In this document: positions 18,383-27,277 of the stretch, in pieces | Layout of the letters: each line of letters begins with the position of its first letter | Numbering within the stretch: the first letter of the stretch is position 1 | Program-made: the position numbers and the translations under genes | Notes under the pieces: generated by a model | Told to the model about the DNA's origin: nothing | The model's input: only the letters and a program-made list of their open reading frames with translations | Databases searched by the model: none | Assembly (NCBI RefSeq): GCF_042643485.1 | Contig: NZ_JBHRSJ010000022.1 | Coordinates: forward strand, 62,001 to 126,000 | DNA: 64,000 nt | Reading direction: 5' to 3' | Source: Azotobacter bryophylli | GTDB lineage: Bacteria; Pseudomonadota; Gammaproteobacteria; Pseudomonadales; Pseudomonadaceae

Positions 18383-19764
18383 GCCGGCTCTCCCTGCGCG
18401 GCCGGGGCGGGGACGTGGCGGTGGGCGGCGGCCGGGTGGCGCGCCGGCAGGCGGTCGCCCTGGCCGAACAGTTTCTGCCGCAGGCTGCCCTCGGCGTAGG
18501 CGGTCTTGTACGAGCCGCGGTTCTGCAGCTCGGGGATCACCAGGTCGATGAAGTCCTCGTAGCTTTCCGGGGTGACGGTGCGCGACAGGTTGAAGCCGTC
18601 GATGCCCACCTCGTTGGCCCAGGATTCCAGCTCGTCGGCTACCTGCTGGGCGTCGCCGACCAGGGTCGGGTAGCGGCTGCCGAGGCGGAAGCGTTCGAGC
18701 AGCTTGCGCCGGGTCATGGCGTTGGCCTGGGCGGTCTGGGCGGCGGACTGGATGGCGTTGCCGCGGCTGTAGTCGATCGGCTCGTCCAGGCCGTAGCGGG
18801 CGAAGTCGACGTTGACGCTGCTGGCGAAGTGGGCGAGGCCGGCCTCGGCGCTGGCGTAGTGCCAATAATCGTCGAACTTCTCCTGGGCCTCGCGGGCGGT
18901 GGCGCCGACCACCGCGGCGATGCCGGCGTAGATCTTGATGTCGTCCGGCCGGCGGCCGGCCTGCACCGCCTGGGCGCGCAGGTTCTGCACCAGCTGGCGG
19001 GTGGTTTCCTTGTCCTGGGCGCTGATGAAGATGGCCTCGGCGTGGCGCGCGGCGAACTGCTGGCCGCGCGCCGAGGTGCCGGCCTGGAACAGCAGCGGGG
19101 TGCGCTGGATCGACGGCTCGCACAGGTGGTAACCGTCGAGCCGGTAGTAGGGGCCTTCGTGGTGGATGCGGTGGACCTTGGCCGGGTCGGCGAACACCCG
19201 GGCGGCCTTGTCGCGGCGCGCGGCGCCGTCTTCCCAGCTGCCTTCCCAGAGCTTGTAGACCAGCTCCAGGTAGTCGTCGGCGCGCTCGTAGCGCTCGTCG
19301 TGGGGGATCTGTCCCTGCAGGCCCATGGCCCGGGCGCCGCTGTCCAGGTAGCCGGTGACGATGTTCCAGCCGATGCGCCCGCGGGTCAGGTGGTCCAGCG
19401 TCGACATGCGCCGGGCGAACAGGTAGGGCGGCTCGTAGCTGAGGTTGGAGGTGATGCCGAAGCCCAGGTGTTTGGTGGCGGCGGCCATGGCCGAGACCAG
19501 CAGCAGCGGGTCGTTGACCGGCAGCTGGATGGACTCGCGCAGGGTCAGGTCGATGGAGTGCTGGTAGACGTCGTAGACGCCGACGATGTCGGCGATGAAC
19601 AGCCCGTCGAACAGGCCGCGCTCCAGCAGCCTGGCCAGGTCGGTCCAGTACTCGATGGTGTTGTAGTCCACCGAGTTGTCCCGCGGGTGGGTCCAGAGGC
19701 CGTGGTTGATGTGGCCCACGCAGTTCATGTTGAACGCATTGAGCAGGATCTGCTTCTTCGCCAT
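18379..19764 (-). CDS. LLM-class flavin-dependent monooxygenase, NtaA/SnaA/DmoA family
   Basis: A 461-residue FMNH2-dependent monooxygenase. The start LLNAFNMNCVGHINHGLWTHP, FDGLFIAD, HLGFGITSNLSYEPPYLFARRMSTLDHLTRGRIGWNIVT and TPLLFQAGTS define the NtaA/DmoA branch. It is closest within the window to the enzyme at 31044, not to the 5587/9475 pair. It lies between two SfnB-type genes and a MetQ gene with near-zero spacing, so uptake and oxidation are co-expressed. It needs reduced flavin from another locus such as msuE. Substrate unknown. Confidence 0.86.
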   Translation of the reverse strand: MAKKQILLNAFNMNCVGHINHGLWTHPRDNSVDYNTIEYWTDLARLLERGLFDGLFIADIVGVYDVYQHSIDLTLRESIQLPVNDPLLLVSAMAAATKHLGFGITSNLSYEPPYLFARRMSTLDHLTRGRIGWNIVTGYLDSGARAMGLQGQIPHDERYERADDYLELVYKLWEGSWEDGAARRDKAARVFADPAKVHRIHHEGPYYRLDGYHLCEPSIQRTPLLFQAGTSARGQQFAARHAEAIFISAQDKETTRQLVQNLRAQAVQAGRRPDDIKIYAGIAAVVGATAREAQEKFDDYWHYASAEAGLAHFASSVNVDFARYGLDEPIDYSRGNAIQSAAQTAQANAMTRRKLLERFRLGSRYPTLVGDAQQVADELESWANEVGIDGFNLSRTVTPESYEDFIDLVIPELQNRGSYKTAYAEGSLRQKLFGQGDRLPARHPAAAHRHVPAPAAQGEPA

Positions 19765-19765
19765 G

Positions 19766-20998
19766 TCAGAGCGCTCCGTGCCGCGGGGGCAGCTTGTCGT
19801 TGAGGTAGTAGTTGCCGACCGCGTGGAACTTCCAGCGCACCGGGTCGTGCAGGGTGTGGGTGCGGGCGTTGCGCCAGTAGCGGTCGAGGTTGTGCTCGCT
19901 CAGGCTGGCGACGCTGCCGCCCAGCTCGAACAGCCGCGATCCGGCCTTGAGGGCGATTTCGGTGGTCAGCACGCGGGCTTCGGCCACCGCCACCGAGGCC
20001 GCGGCCACGCTGCGCTCGTCCGGCGCCGACTGGGAAGCGTCGAGCACCCGGCCGGCGCGGCGCAGCAGGGCCTCGGCGGCCTTCAGGCGCACGGCCAGGT
20101 CGCCGACCCGCTCCAGGGTCAGCGGATCGTCGGTGGCCTTGTCCTGGGGCGCGTCGATCCACGGCCGGGTATGGCGGCGGACGAACTCCAGGGTGGCGGC
20201 GTAGGCGCCCCTGGCCATGCCCAGGTCGAGGGCGGCGTGGATGATCTGGGCCAGCGGGCCGATGGTGCTGGGGCTGTCGAAGGAGGCCTGGAACGGCACC
20301 ACCCAGTCGGCCTGCACGTGCACGTCGTCGAACTGCACCGAGCCGCTGCCGGTCACCCGCTGGCCGAAGCCGTCCCAGTCGTCGGTGATGGTGACGCCGC
20401 GGCTCTGGCGCGGGACGAAGGCGAGCCAGCCGGTGCCGCTCTCGTCGACCGCCAGGGTCGGAATCCAGTGGGCGAACAGCGAGCCGGTGCAGTAGAACTT
20501 GCGGCCGTCGATGCGGAAGCCGCCGTGCTTGCGGTCGGGGCTCAGGCGGGTGCGGCGGACGAAGTCCTTGTGGCCGATCTCGGCCAGGGCGTTGCCGAAG
20601 CGCTGGCCTTCCAGGGCCTGGTAGAAGAAGAAGCTCTTCTGTTCTTCGCTGCCGCCGACGCGCAGCACCTCCAGCGAATAGAAATGGTTCTGCGGGATGT
20701 GCGCCAGGGAGCTGTCGGCGGCGGCGAGGATGCTCACCACCTCGGCCAGGGTGACGTTGGAGACGCCGGCGCCGCCGTACTGCTTGGGCACGCTGATGCC
20801 CCACAGGCCGCTGCGCGAGAAGCGCTCGATCTCAGCCCAGGGCAGGCGGCGCTCGCGGTCGCGCCGGGCGGCCTCGACGGCGAACTCGGCCGCCAGTTCG
20901 CGGGCCACGGCGAGGGCCTCGGCATCGTCGCGGATCACCCTGACGCTGCCGGGGATGGGCGTGGTCAGGGGCGCGGAAAGGTTGTTGGACTGGCTCAT
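19766..20998 (-). CDS. SfnB-family flavoprotein (acyl-CoA dehydrogenase fold)
   Basis: A 410-residue protein of the acyl-CoA dehydrogenase/DszC-like group, class SfnB 'sulfur acquisition oxidoreductase'. N-terminal helical part (VIRDDAEALAVARELAAEFA, RDRERRLPWAEIERFSRSGLWG), a middle beta domain with TGSGSVQFDDVHV, and the C-terminal stretch NLDRYWRNARTHTLHDPVRWK, the family's strongest signature. Such enzymes oxygenate sulfur compounds with reduced flavin rather than dehydrogenate acyl-CoA. It is one of eight such genes in the window and nearly adjacent to a second copy. Confidence 0.85.
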   Translation of the reverse strand: MSQSNNLSAPLTTPIPGSVRVIRDDAEALAVARELAAEFAVEAARRDRERRLPWAEIERFSRSGLWGISVPKQYGGAGVSNVTLAEVVSILAAADSSLAHIPQNHFYSLEVLRVGGSEEQKSFFFYQALEGQRFGNALAEIGHKDFVRRTRLSPDRKHGGFRIDGRKFYCTGSLFAHWIPTLAVDESGTGWLAFVPRQSRGVTITDDWDGFGQRVTGSGSVQFDDVHVQADWVVPFQASFDSPSTIGPLAQIIHAALDLGMARGAYAATLEFVRRHTRPWIDAPQDKATDDPLTLERVGDLAVRLKAAEALLRRAGRVLDASQSAPDERSVAAASVAVAEARVLTTEIALKAGSRLFELGGSVASLSEHNLDRYWRNARTHTLHDPVRWKFHAVGNYYLNDKLPPRHGAL

Positions 20999-21010
20999 GG
21001 ATGGACTTCC

Positions 21011-22288
21011 TCAGTTCCACTGATGGCGGCGGGGCAGCACGCCGTTGAGTTCGTAGTTGCCGACCAGGTGGTATTTCCAGCGCACCGGGTCGTGCAGGGT
21101 GTGGGTGCGGGCGTTGCGCCAGTGGCGGTCCAGGTTGTGGACGCTGCGGGTGGCGGCGGTGCCGGCCAGCTCGAACAGCTTCTCGCTGGCCTCCAGGGCC
21201 AGTTCGGTGGTCAGGACCTTGGCCGCCGCCACCGCCACCGAGGCCTCGGCGCTGGATTCGGCGGTGATCGGCTCGCGGGAGACGCGGTCGAGGGTGCGGC
21301 CGGCGTCGTGCAGCACCTCGATGGCGGCGTGCAGGTCGATCTGCAGGCGGCCGACCGCCTGGATGATGTAGGGGTCGTCGCTGGCGCGCTCGCCGCCGAA
21401 GTCCATCCACGGCCGCGAACGCTCGCGGACGAAGGCCAGGGTGTCGTCGATGGCGGCCTGGGCGATGCCGGCGTCGATGGCCGCCTGCAGCAGCTGGGAG
21501 ATCGGCCCGGGCAGCCCCGGGCGGTTAGCCAGTTGCCAGGCCGGCAGGACGTTGGCCGGGTCCACTTCCACGTTGTCGAAGACCACCGTGCCGCTGGCGG
21601 TGGTGCGCTGGCCGATGCCCGACCAGTCGTCCACCACGCTCACGCCGGGGGCGTGGCGCGGCACCCAGGCCAGGATCGATCGGTCCTCGGCGTCCAGGGC
21701 GCGGGTCGGAATCCAGTGGGCGAACAGCGCGCCGGTGGAGTAGAAGCGGGTGCCGCTCAGGCGCAGCTTGCCGCCGTCCGCACCGAGGCGGGCGGTCTGC
21801 TGCAGGATGGTCCGGGTGCCGCGCTCGGGGCCGGCGTTGCCGAAGCGCTGGCCGGCCAGCACGCGGGAGTAGACCCAGCGCTTCTGCGCCGGGCTGGCCA
21901 GTTCGTCGACCACGGCGAGCACGCCGTACTGGTTCTGCGGGATCTGCCCGAGGGCCGGGTCGGCCGCGCAGAGGATGCGGAACACCTCGGCCAGGGTGAC
22001 GTAGGACACCTCGGCGCCGCCGTAGGCGCGCGGCACGCGGATGCCGCCGAGGCCGCTCTGCGAGTAGAGGTCCAACTCGTCCCAGGGCAGGCGGCGCTCG
22101 CGGTCGCGCTCGGCGGCCCCGGCGACGAAGACCTTGGCCAGGGCCTGGGCCACCTCGATGGCCTCGGCGTCGCTGCGGATCACCCGCACGCTGGCCGGAT
22201 CGAGCAGGCGTGGACGGGGCCCTTCGGCCGTTTCGGGCGTAGCCGCCCCCGTTACCGCGGCGAGGCGGCGTTGCTGAATGTCGCTCAT
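21011..22288 (-). CDS. SfnB-family flavoprotein (acyl-CoA dehydrogenase fold)
   Basis: A 425-residue SfnB-type enzyme, tandem paralogue of the gene at 19766 with an N-terminal extension of about 30 residues. Shared features are RDRERRLPWDELDLYSQSGL, GGAEVSYVTLAEV, QRTTASGTVVFDNVEVDP and NLDRHWRNARTHTLHDPVRW. It follows the MetI gene and continues the operon. It probably acts with the LLM enzyme downstream in a DszC/DszA-like order: one oxidises the sulfur, the other cleaves the C-S bond. That division is inferred from the dibenzothiophene system. Confidence 0.85.
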   Translation of the reverse strand: MSDIQQRRLAAVTGAATPETAEGPRPRLLDPASVRVIRSDAEAIEVAQALAKVFVAGAAERDRERRLPWDELDLYSQSGLGGIRVPRAYGGAEVSYVTLAEVFRILCAADPALGQIPQNQYGVLAVVDELASPAQKRWVYSRVLAGQRFGNAGPERGTRTILQQTARLGADGGKLRLSGTRFYSTGALFAHWIPTRALDAEDRSILAWVPRHAPGVSVVDDWSGIGQRTTASGTVVFDNVEVDPANVLPAWQLANRPGLPGPISQLLQAAIDAGIAQAAIDDTLAFVRERSRPWMDFGGERASDDPYIIQAVGRLQIDLHAAIEVLHDAGRTLDRVSREPITAESSAEASVAVAAAKVLTTELALEASEKLFELAGTAATRSVHNLDRHWRNARTHTLHDPVRWKYHLVGNYELNGVLPRRHQWN

Positions 22289-22340
22289 GGTTGCTCCAGA
22301 GGGCGTCCGCGCGGGACGCCGGATCGATGGGTCGGGCGGA

Positions 22341-22997
22341 TCAGATCCGCTTGTTGAGACGCAAGGCGAGGCGGTCGCCGCCGAGCTGGATCAGGCTCAC
22401 CAGCAGCACCAGCAGCACGATCACGGTGAGCATCACCTGGGTGTCGAAGCGCTGGTAGCCGTAGCGGTAGGCGAGATCGCCCAGCCCGCCGGCGCCGATG
22501 GCCCCGGCCACCGCCGAGGCGTTGATCATGCTCACCAGGGTGATGGTGAAGCCGGCCACGATGCCCGGCCGGGCCTCCGGCAGCAGCACGTGCCAGACGA
22601 TGTGCCAGCGCCGGCAGCCCATGGCCTGGGCGGCCTCGATCAGGCCGCGGTCCACCTCGCGCAGGCTGACTTCGGCGATGCGCGCGAAGAACGGCGTGCT
22701 GGCCACGGTCAGCGGCACCACCGCGGCCCAAACGCCGTAGCTGGTGCCGACGATCAGGCGGGTGAAGGGGATCAGCGCGACCATCAGGATCAGGAAGGGG
22801 ATCGAACGCAGCACGTTGACCACGCTGCCGATCGCGCCGTTGGCCCAGCGCGCCTCGAAGATGCCGTCGCGGGCGCTGGTCACCAGGAACAGCGCCAGCG
22901 GGATGCCCAGCAGCAGGGTGACCAGGGCCGAGGCGCCGATCATCAGCAGGGTGTCCCAGGCGCCCTGCAGCAGGCGGTCAACGAGCAGCGGCGACAT
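22341..22997 (-). CDS. metI: MetI-family ABC transporter permease
   Basis: A 218-residue inner-membrane permease with five or six helices and the ATPase-contacting loop EAAQAMGCRRWHIVWHVLLPEARPG. AGAIGAGGLGDLAYRYGYQRFDTQVM is highly typical of MetI. Its start lies 20 bases inside the end of the MetN gene. It belongs with the MetN and MetQ genes to one importer. The genomic setting suggests a sulfur-compound ligand rather than, or besides, methionine. Confidence 0.9.
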   Translation of the reverse strand: MSPLLVDRLLQGAWDTLLMIGASALVTLLLGIPLALFLVTSARDGIFEARWANGAIGSVVNVLRSIPFLILMVALIPFTRLIVGTSYGVWAAVVPLTVASTPFFARIAEVSLREVDRGLIEAAQAMGCRRWHIVWHVLLPEARPGIVAGFTITLVSMINASAVAGAIGAGGLGDLAYRYGYQRFDTQVMLTVIVLLVLLVSLIQLGGDRLALRLNKRI

Positions 22998-24051
22998 AGC
23001 CCAGTCCTCCCACCTTGTCGGCCAGCTCCCTGGCCCGTTCGATGATCGCCGCCTCCGGCTCGCGGGAATCCACGCTGAGCAGCAGATGGCCCTGGGCGCG
23101 GCCCTGGATGCGGTCGATGCCGCCGTGCAGCAGGCGCGTGCCGGTGCCCAGGGTCCGGGCGATGGCCGAGAGGTCCGGCTCGCGCAGGCTGGCGCCGGTG
23201 AAGTGCAGGTCGAGCAGCAGGGCGCTGTGCTCGCCGTTCGGCTTCTGGCGGATGCGGCCGATCAGGTCTTCCGGCAGGTCGTGCTGGCGGGTGCCGAGCA
23301 GGGTGCGGGTGACCTCGTGGCGCGGGTCGCCGAACACCCGCCAGACCGGGCCTTCCTCGACCACCCGGCCGCGCTCGAGCACCACCACGCGCTGGCAGAT
23401 CTCGTGGATCACCTCCATCTCGTGGGTGATGAGAACGATGGTGAGGCCGAGGCGGCGGTTGATGTCGCGCAGCAGGGCGAGGATCGCCTGGGTGCTCTCC
23501 GGGTCGAGGGCCGAGGTGGCCTCGTCGCAGAGCAGGATCTCCGGGTCGTGGACCAGCGCGCGGGCGATGCCGACCCGCTGCTTCTGCCCGCCGGAGAGCT
23601 GCGCCGGATAGACGTCGCGCTTCTCGGCCAGGCCCACCAGGTCGAGCAGCTGATCGACCCGCCGCTCGATCTCGCCAGGCCGCCAGCCGGCCACCTTGAG
23701 CGGCAGGGCGACGTTCTCCCGCACGGTCTTGGCCGACATCAGGTTGAAGTGCTGGAAGATCATGCCGACCCGCCGGCGCAGCTCGACCAGCAGGTCCTCG
23801 TCGTAGTCGCCGATGTCCACGCCGTCGATCAGCACCCGGCCGCCGCTGGGCTGCTCCAGGCGGTTGAGGGTGCGCAAGAGCGACGACTTGCCGGCGCCGC
23901 TGCGGCCGATGATGCCGAAGATCTCGCCGCGCTGGATGTTCAGGTTGATGTTCGCCAGGGCCTGCTCCGGGGCGCCGGGGTAGGTCTTGCACAGCGCTTC
24001 CAGACGGATGTGGGTGGCGGCCTGCTCGATGTCGGCTGCGTAACGGCCCAT
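22978..24051 (-). CDS. metN: MetN-family ABC transporter ATP-binding protein
   Basis: A 357-residue cytoplasmic ATPase. Walker A is GRSGAGKS near residues 49-56, the signature is LSGGQKQR, Walker B is ILLCDEATSALD, followed by the switch His in VLITHEM. The last 80 or so residues form the NIL regulatory domain, which in MetN binds methionine and inhibits transport, so this importer probably keeps feedback control. It overlaps MetI and follows MetQ by four bases. Confidence 0.92.
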   Translation of the reverse strand: MGRYAADIEQAATHIRLEALCKTYPGAPEQALANINLNIQRGEIFGIIGRSGAGKSSLLRTLNRLEQPSGGRVLIDGVDIGDYDEDLLVELRRRVGMIFQHFNLMSAKTVRENVALPLKVAGWRPGEIERRVDQLLDLVGLAEKRDVYPAQLSGGQKQRVGIARALVHDPEILLCDEATSALDPESTQAILALLRDINRRLGLTIVLITHEMEVIHEICQRVVVLERGRVVEEGPVWRVFGDPRHEVTRTLLGTRQHDLPEDLIGRIRQKPNGEHSALLLDLHFTGASLREPDLSAIARTLGTGTRLLHGGIDRIQGRAQGHLLLSVDSREPEAAIIERARELADKVGGLGYVAAAR

Positions 24052-24055
24052 GGCG

Positions 24056-24889
24056 TCATTCCTCCCAGCCCGGCGTGTAGAGCTTGCCCTGGGTGCGGTC
24101 GAGGGCGGCGCGGACCACCGGGGAGCTCTGGTAGACCTTGATGAACCGGCGCAGGCGCTCGTCGTTCTGGCCTTCCGGACGGGTGACGAACTGGATGGCG
24201 TAGATCTTCCGGTCCTGGCCGTCGAAGATCAGCGCGCTCTCCGGGTCGATGGTGCCGGCCAGCTTCAGGTAGTGCGGCATGCCCTGGGCCAGGTCCACGT
24301 CGTCCAGGGCGCGGGCCAGCTGCACGGCCTCCAGCTCGATGATCCGGATCTGCTTCGGGTTCTCGACGATGTCGGCCACCGTGGTCTCGAAGCCGGTGCC
24401 GGGCTTGAGCTTGATCAGCCCGGCCTTCTCCAGCAGCTGCAGGCCGCGGGCGCCGTTGACCGCGTCGCCGGCGATGGCGACCTTGGCGCCCACCGGCAGC
24501 TCATCGAGGCTCCTGTACTTCTTCGAGTAGAGGCCGATGTTGTTGATCACTCCCGGGGCGACCGGCTTGAGGTCGAAGCCGCCTTCCTTGTTGGCGTTGG
24601 TCAGGAAGGGGATGTGCTGGTAGTAGTTGGCGTCGATGTCGCCCTGGGCCAGGGTCACGTTCGGCGTTTTCCAGTCGCTGAATTCCACCAGCTCCACCGC
24701 GACGCCCTGCTTGGCGGCTTCCGCCGCGGCGACTTCCAGCACCGGCATGAAGGCGGCGGTGGAACCGAGCTTGAGCGGCTGGTCGCTGGCGGCCTGGGCC
24801 ACCCCCAGCGCCGAGCCGGCCACGGCGGCCAGGGCCAACGACCTGATCCATCGGCCGGCGAGACGGGCCAGAGAATATTCACGCTGCAT
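24056..24889 (-). CDS. metQ: MetQ-family substrate-binding protein
   Basis: A 277-residue periplasmic binding protein, first gene of the operon. Start ATG 24889 follows CAGGAGTTGTAT and opens a signal peptide (hydrophobic LALAAVAGSALGVAQA, cleavage before ASDQPLK). MetQ motifs: VAVELVEFSDWKTPNVTLAQGDIDANYYQHIPFL, GAKVAIAGDAVNGARGLQLLEKAG, LDDVDLAQGMPHYLK. It shares these with the second MetQ at 17543. The frame is open upstream but crosses the sigma-54 promoter. Confidence 0.88.
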   Translation of the reverse strand: MQREYSLARLAGRWIRSLALAAVAGSALGVAQAASDQPLKLGSTAAFMPVLEVAAAEAAKQGVAVELVEFSDWKTPNVTLAQGDIDANYYQHIPFLTNANKEGGFDLKPVAPGVINNIGLYSKKYRSLDELPVGAKVAIAGDAVNGARGLQLLEKAGLIKLKPGTGFETTVADIVENPKQIRIIELEAVQLARALDDVDLAQGMPHYLKLAGTIDPESALIFDGQDRKIYAIQFVTRPEGQNDERLRRFIKVYQSSPVVRAALDRTQGKLYTPGWEE

Positions 24890-24947
24890 ATACAACTCCT
24901 GGATTCGCAAGGGTCCGTGTTCGGAAGAGTCCGTGTGAATCCGGAAG

Positions 24948-24963
24948 GGCAAGTTCGGTGCCA
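24948..24963 (-). promoter_or_regulatory. sigma-54 promoter
   Basis: The minus strand reads TGGCACCGAACTTGCC with GG-N10-GC spacing, about 60 bases before the MetQ start. It would drive the seven-gene operon down to 17543. Confidence 0.75.
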
Positions 24964-25030
24964 GCTCCGCGAAGGCCGCGGAATCCGGGCTCCGCGGCGG
25001 GTTTGGCCGGGTCGCGCCGGGCGGGGCGCG

Positions 25031-25079
25031 CTGTCGCAATCGCGGGTGTTCTGTTAGCCCGCTGTTGCTGCGGCAACAG
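25031..25079 (-). promoter_or_regulatory. paired 18-bp activator sites, one perfect palindrome
   Basis: CTGTTGC-TGCG-GCAACAG (25062-25079) is a perfect inverted repeat. CTGTCGC-AATC-GCGGGTG (25031-25048) keeps only the left arm. The centres are 31 bp apart, about 78 and 109 bp upstream of the leftward -24 element. Confidence 0.65.
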
Positions 25080-25152
25080 TTGGCCGGCGAACGGCCGTCT
25101 GGAGGGCCGGTTCGCCCGTTTCCGCGGGCGCAAGGCCGGGGATTTCCGGCAA

Positions 25153-25200
25153 CTGTTGGATATTCGACAGTTTGCCGGGCAGCTGTCGGCCCCGGGACAG
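25153..25200 (+). promoter_or_regulatory. paired 18-bp activator sites
   Basis: CTGTTGG-ATAT-TCGACAG (25153-25170) and CTGTCGG-CCCC-GGGACAG (25183-25200), centred 30 bp apart, about 126 and 96 bp upstream of the -24 element at 25287. Together with the leftward pair they fill most of the 24890-25347 divergent gap. Confidence 0.7.
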
Positions 25201-25285
25201 CTGCGCTGCCGACAGTCGGGACGGGATGCCGGTATCCGTGGTTTTTATTCTTTCATATCAATGAGTTATCGATGTTTTTCCGATC

Positions 25286-25301
25286 TGGCGCAGCTCTTGC
25301 T
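25286..25301 (+). promoter_or_regulatory. sigma-54 promoter
   Basis: TGGCGCAGCTCTTGCT, with GG at 25287-25288 and GC at 25299-25300, about 48 bases before the start at 25348. Confidence 0.78.
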
Positions 25302-25347
25302 CTGTCCGTAGCCAGGTAATTGCCAAGCGTGCGAAGGAAATTCAGAG

Positions 25348-26394
25348 ATGACAGTCGATACCAGCCGCAGATCGGTCCTCAAGAAACTGGCCCTGTTCGG
25401 CACCGCCGGCGCCGCCAGTCTCGTGCTGCCGGGTTGCTGGGACAAGCAGCAGGGCGGCGCCGCCAAGTCGGCCGCCGCGCCCGCCGTGGTCAAGAGCGTC
25501 GGCGACGCGGTGGTGGAATTCAAATATCCGGACAACCCGGCCTTCGACCTGGTCTATCTGGCCGAGTCGCTGGGCTACTTCGAGGGAACCCGGGCGCGGC
25601 CGAAGTACGTCGGCAAGATCGCCGCGCCGCAGATCATTCCGCTGGTGGGCACCGGGGAGCTGGACTTCGGCATGCGCATGGTGCCGCTGGTGATCTCGGC
25701 GCTGGCCAGCGGGCTGGATATCAAGGTGGTGTCCGCCGGCGGCAAGACCCTGGAGGAAGCCCCGCACATGAAGTACTTCGTGCGTCGGGACTCGGCGATC
25801 CGCTCGCCCAAGGACCTGGAAGGCAAGACCGTCGGCTTCAACAGCTTCGGCGCCTGCGCCGAGTTCGTCACCAAGACCTACCTGCGCCAGCACGGCGTGG
25901 ACGTGAACAAGATCAACTGGCTGGTGGTGCCGGACAACCAGAGCGAGCAGACCCTGGCGACCGGCAACATCGACCTGGCGATCATCCATCCGCCGCATTC
26001 CGGCGGCGCCGAGCAGAACCCGGCGCTGCTGCGGCTGTGGAGCGACTACGACCTGGACCGCGGCCTCGGCGGCATGGCGCCGTACAGCGCGCACGGGCGC
26101 TTCCTGCGCGAACATCCGGAAGCCACCCGCGACGTGGTTCAGGCCATCGCCCGGGCGGCCAACTGGGTCAACGCCAACCCGGAGGAGGCGCGCAAGATCA
26201 CCGCCCAGCGCATCGGCATGGACCTGGGCAAGGTGGAGCGCTACGCCTACGTGGAGAACCTGGTGATCACCGAGCCGCCGATCCAGTACTACATCGACAT
26301 CCTCGAAGCCGAGGGCAAGATCCCGCGCGGCAAGATCAAGGTGAAGGACGTCTACACCAACGAGTTCAACCCCTTCGCCGGCCAGCCGGCCTGA
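25348..26394 (+). CDS. Tat-exported lipoprotein, SsuA/NMT1-like substrate-binding protein
   Basis: A 348-residue binding protein. The N-terminus has a twin-arginine motif (SRRSVLKKLALF) and a lipobox ending LVLPGC, so it is probably a Tat-exported lipoprotein. The mature part has the NMT1/SsuA fold (FDLVYLAESLGYFEG, GTGELDFGMRMVPL, DLEGKTVGFNSFG). Unlike the binding proteins at 1846 and 4122 it carries this anchor. It is first in an ssuABC-like operon with ATPase and permease directly after it. Ligand unknown, presumably an organosulfur compound. Confidence 0.87.
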   Translation: MTVDTSRRSVLKKLALFGTAGAASLVLPGCWDKQQGGAAKSAAAPAVVKSVGDAVVEFKYPDNPAFDLVYLAESLGYFEGTRARPKYVGKIAAPQIIPLVGTGELDFGMRMVPLVISALASGLDIKVVSAGGKTLEEAPHMKYFVRRDSAIRSPKDLEGKTVGFNSFGACAEFVTKTYLRQHGVDVNKINWLVVPDNQSEQTLATGNIDLAIIHPPHSGGAEQNPALLRLWSDYDLDRGLGGMAPYSAHGRFLREHPEATRDVVQAIARAANWVNANPEEARKITAQRIGMDLGKVERYAYVENLVITEPPIQYYIDILEAEGKIPRGKIKVKDVYTNEFNPFAGQPA

Positions 26395-26404
26395 GGTGCG
26401 CAGC

Positions 26405-27268
26405 GTGAGCAGCAAGATCGTGGCGCGCGACCTGCGCATGGAGTTCAGCGCGAAGAACGAGAGCGGCCAGGCCGAGCGGGTGGTCGCCCTGGCGGACTTC
26501 GACCTGGAGGTGCGCGACGGCGAGTTCCTCTCCGTGCTCGGCCCCTCCGGCTGCGGCAAGTCGACCTTCCTCAGCATCCTCGCCGGCCTCGCCGAGAAGA
26601 GCGGCGGCAGCATCCGCATCGACGGCAAGCCGCTGGAGGGCATCAACGCCAACCAGGGCGTGGTGTTCCAGGGCTACGCGCTGTTCCCCTGGCGCACGGT
26701 GCTGGAGAACATCGAGGTGGGCCTGGAGATCCGCGGCGTGGGCAAGGCCGAGCGGCGCGAGCGGGCCCGCGAGTACCTGGAGCTGGTGGGCCTCAACGGC
26801 TTCGGCGGACGCTACCCGCACGAGATCTCCGGGGGCATGCGCCAGCGCGTGGCCATCGCCCGCTCGCTGGTCTACCAGCCCGACGTGCTGCTGATGGACG
26901 AGCCCTTCGCCGCCCTCGACGCGCAGACCCGCGAGATCCTCCAGGCCGAGCTGCTGCGCATCTGGGACCGGCACAAGAAGACCATCGTGTTCATCACCCA
27001 CAGCCTCGACGAGGCGATCTTCCTCTCCGACCGGATCGCGGTGATGACCCACCGGCCGGGGCGGGTCAAGGAGATCATCGAGGTGCCCCTGCCGCGCCCG
27101 CGGCCGGCCGAGGTGCGCAACTCCGAGGAATTCGTCCACCTGCGCCAGCGCGCCTGGGAGGTGCTCAAGGACGAGGTGCGCTTCGCCAACGCCCCGGTGC
27201 CGGCGCCGACCTCGGTGCGCGCCGCCGACTGGCCGGCCAGCGCGCAGACCGCCGAGATCAAGGGTTAG
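26405..27268 (+). CDS. ABC transporter ATP-binding protein, SsuB/TauB type
   Basis: A 287-residue ATPase: Walker A GPSGCGKS near residues 46-53, Q-loop VVFQGYALFPWRTV, signature ISGGMRQR, Walker B LLMDEPFAALD, switch FITHSLDEA. The GTG at 26405 is preferred because the AGG-rich end of the previous gene (TGAGGTG) sits eight bases before it; an in-frame GTG at 26396 is the alternative. It powers uptake by the permease at 27278. Confidence 0.9.
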   Translation: MSSKIVARDLRMEFSAKNESGQAERVVALADFDLEVRDGEFLSVLGPSGCGKSTFLSILAGLAEKSGGSIRIDGKPLEGINANQGVVFQGYALFPWRTVLENIEVGLEIRGVGKAERRERAREYLELVGLNGFGGRYPHEISGGMRQRVAIARSLVYQPDVLLMDEPFAALDAQTREILQAELLRIWDRHKKTIVFITHSLDEAIFLSDRIAVMTHRPGRVKEIIEVPLPRPRPAEVRNSEEFVHLRQRAWEVLKDEVRFANAPVPAPTSVRAADWPASAQTAEIKG

Positions 27269-27277
27269 GGAGTTTTC

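Noticed and set aside
25062..25079. Perfect palindrome as a transcription terminator
   Set aside because: It has no T-run, lies inside a divergent promoter region and recurs with fixed spacing before sigma-54 elements, so an activator site is the better reading.
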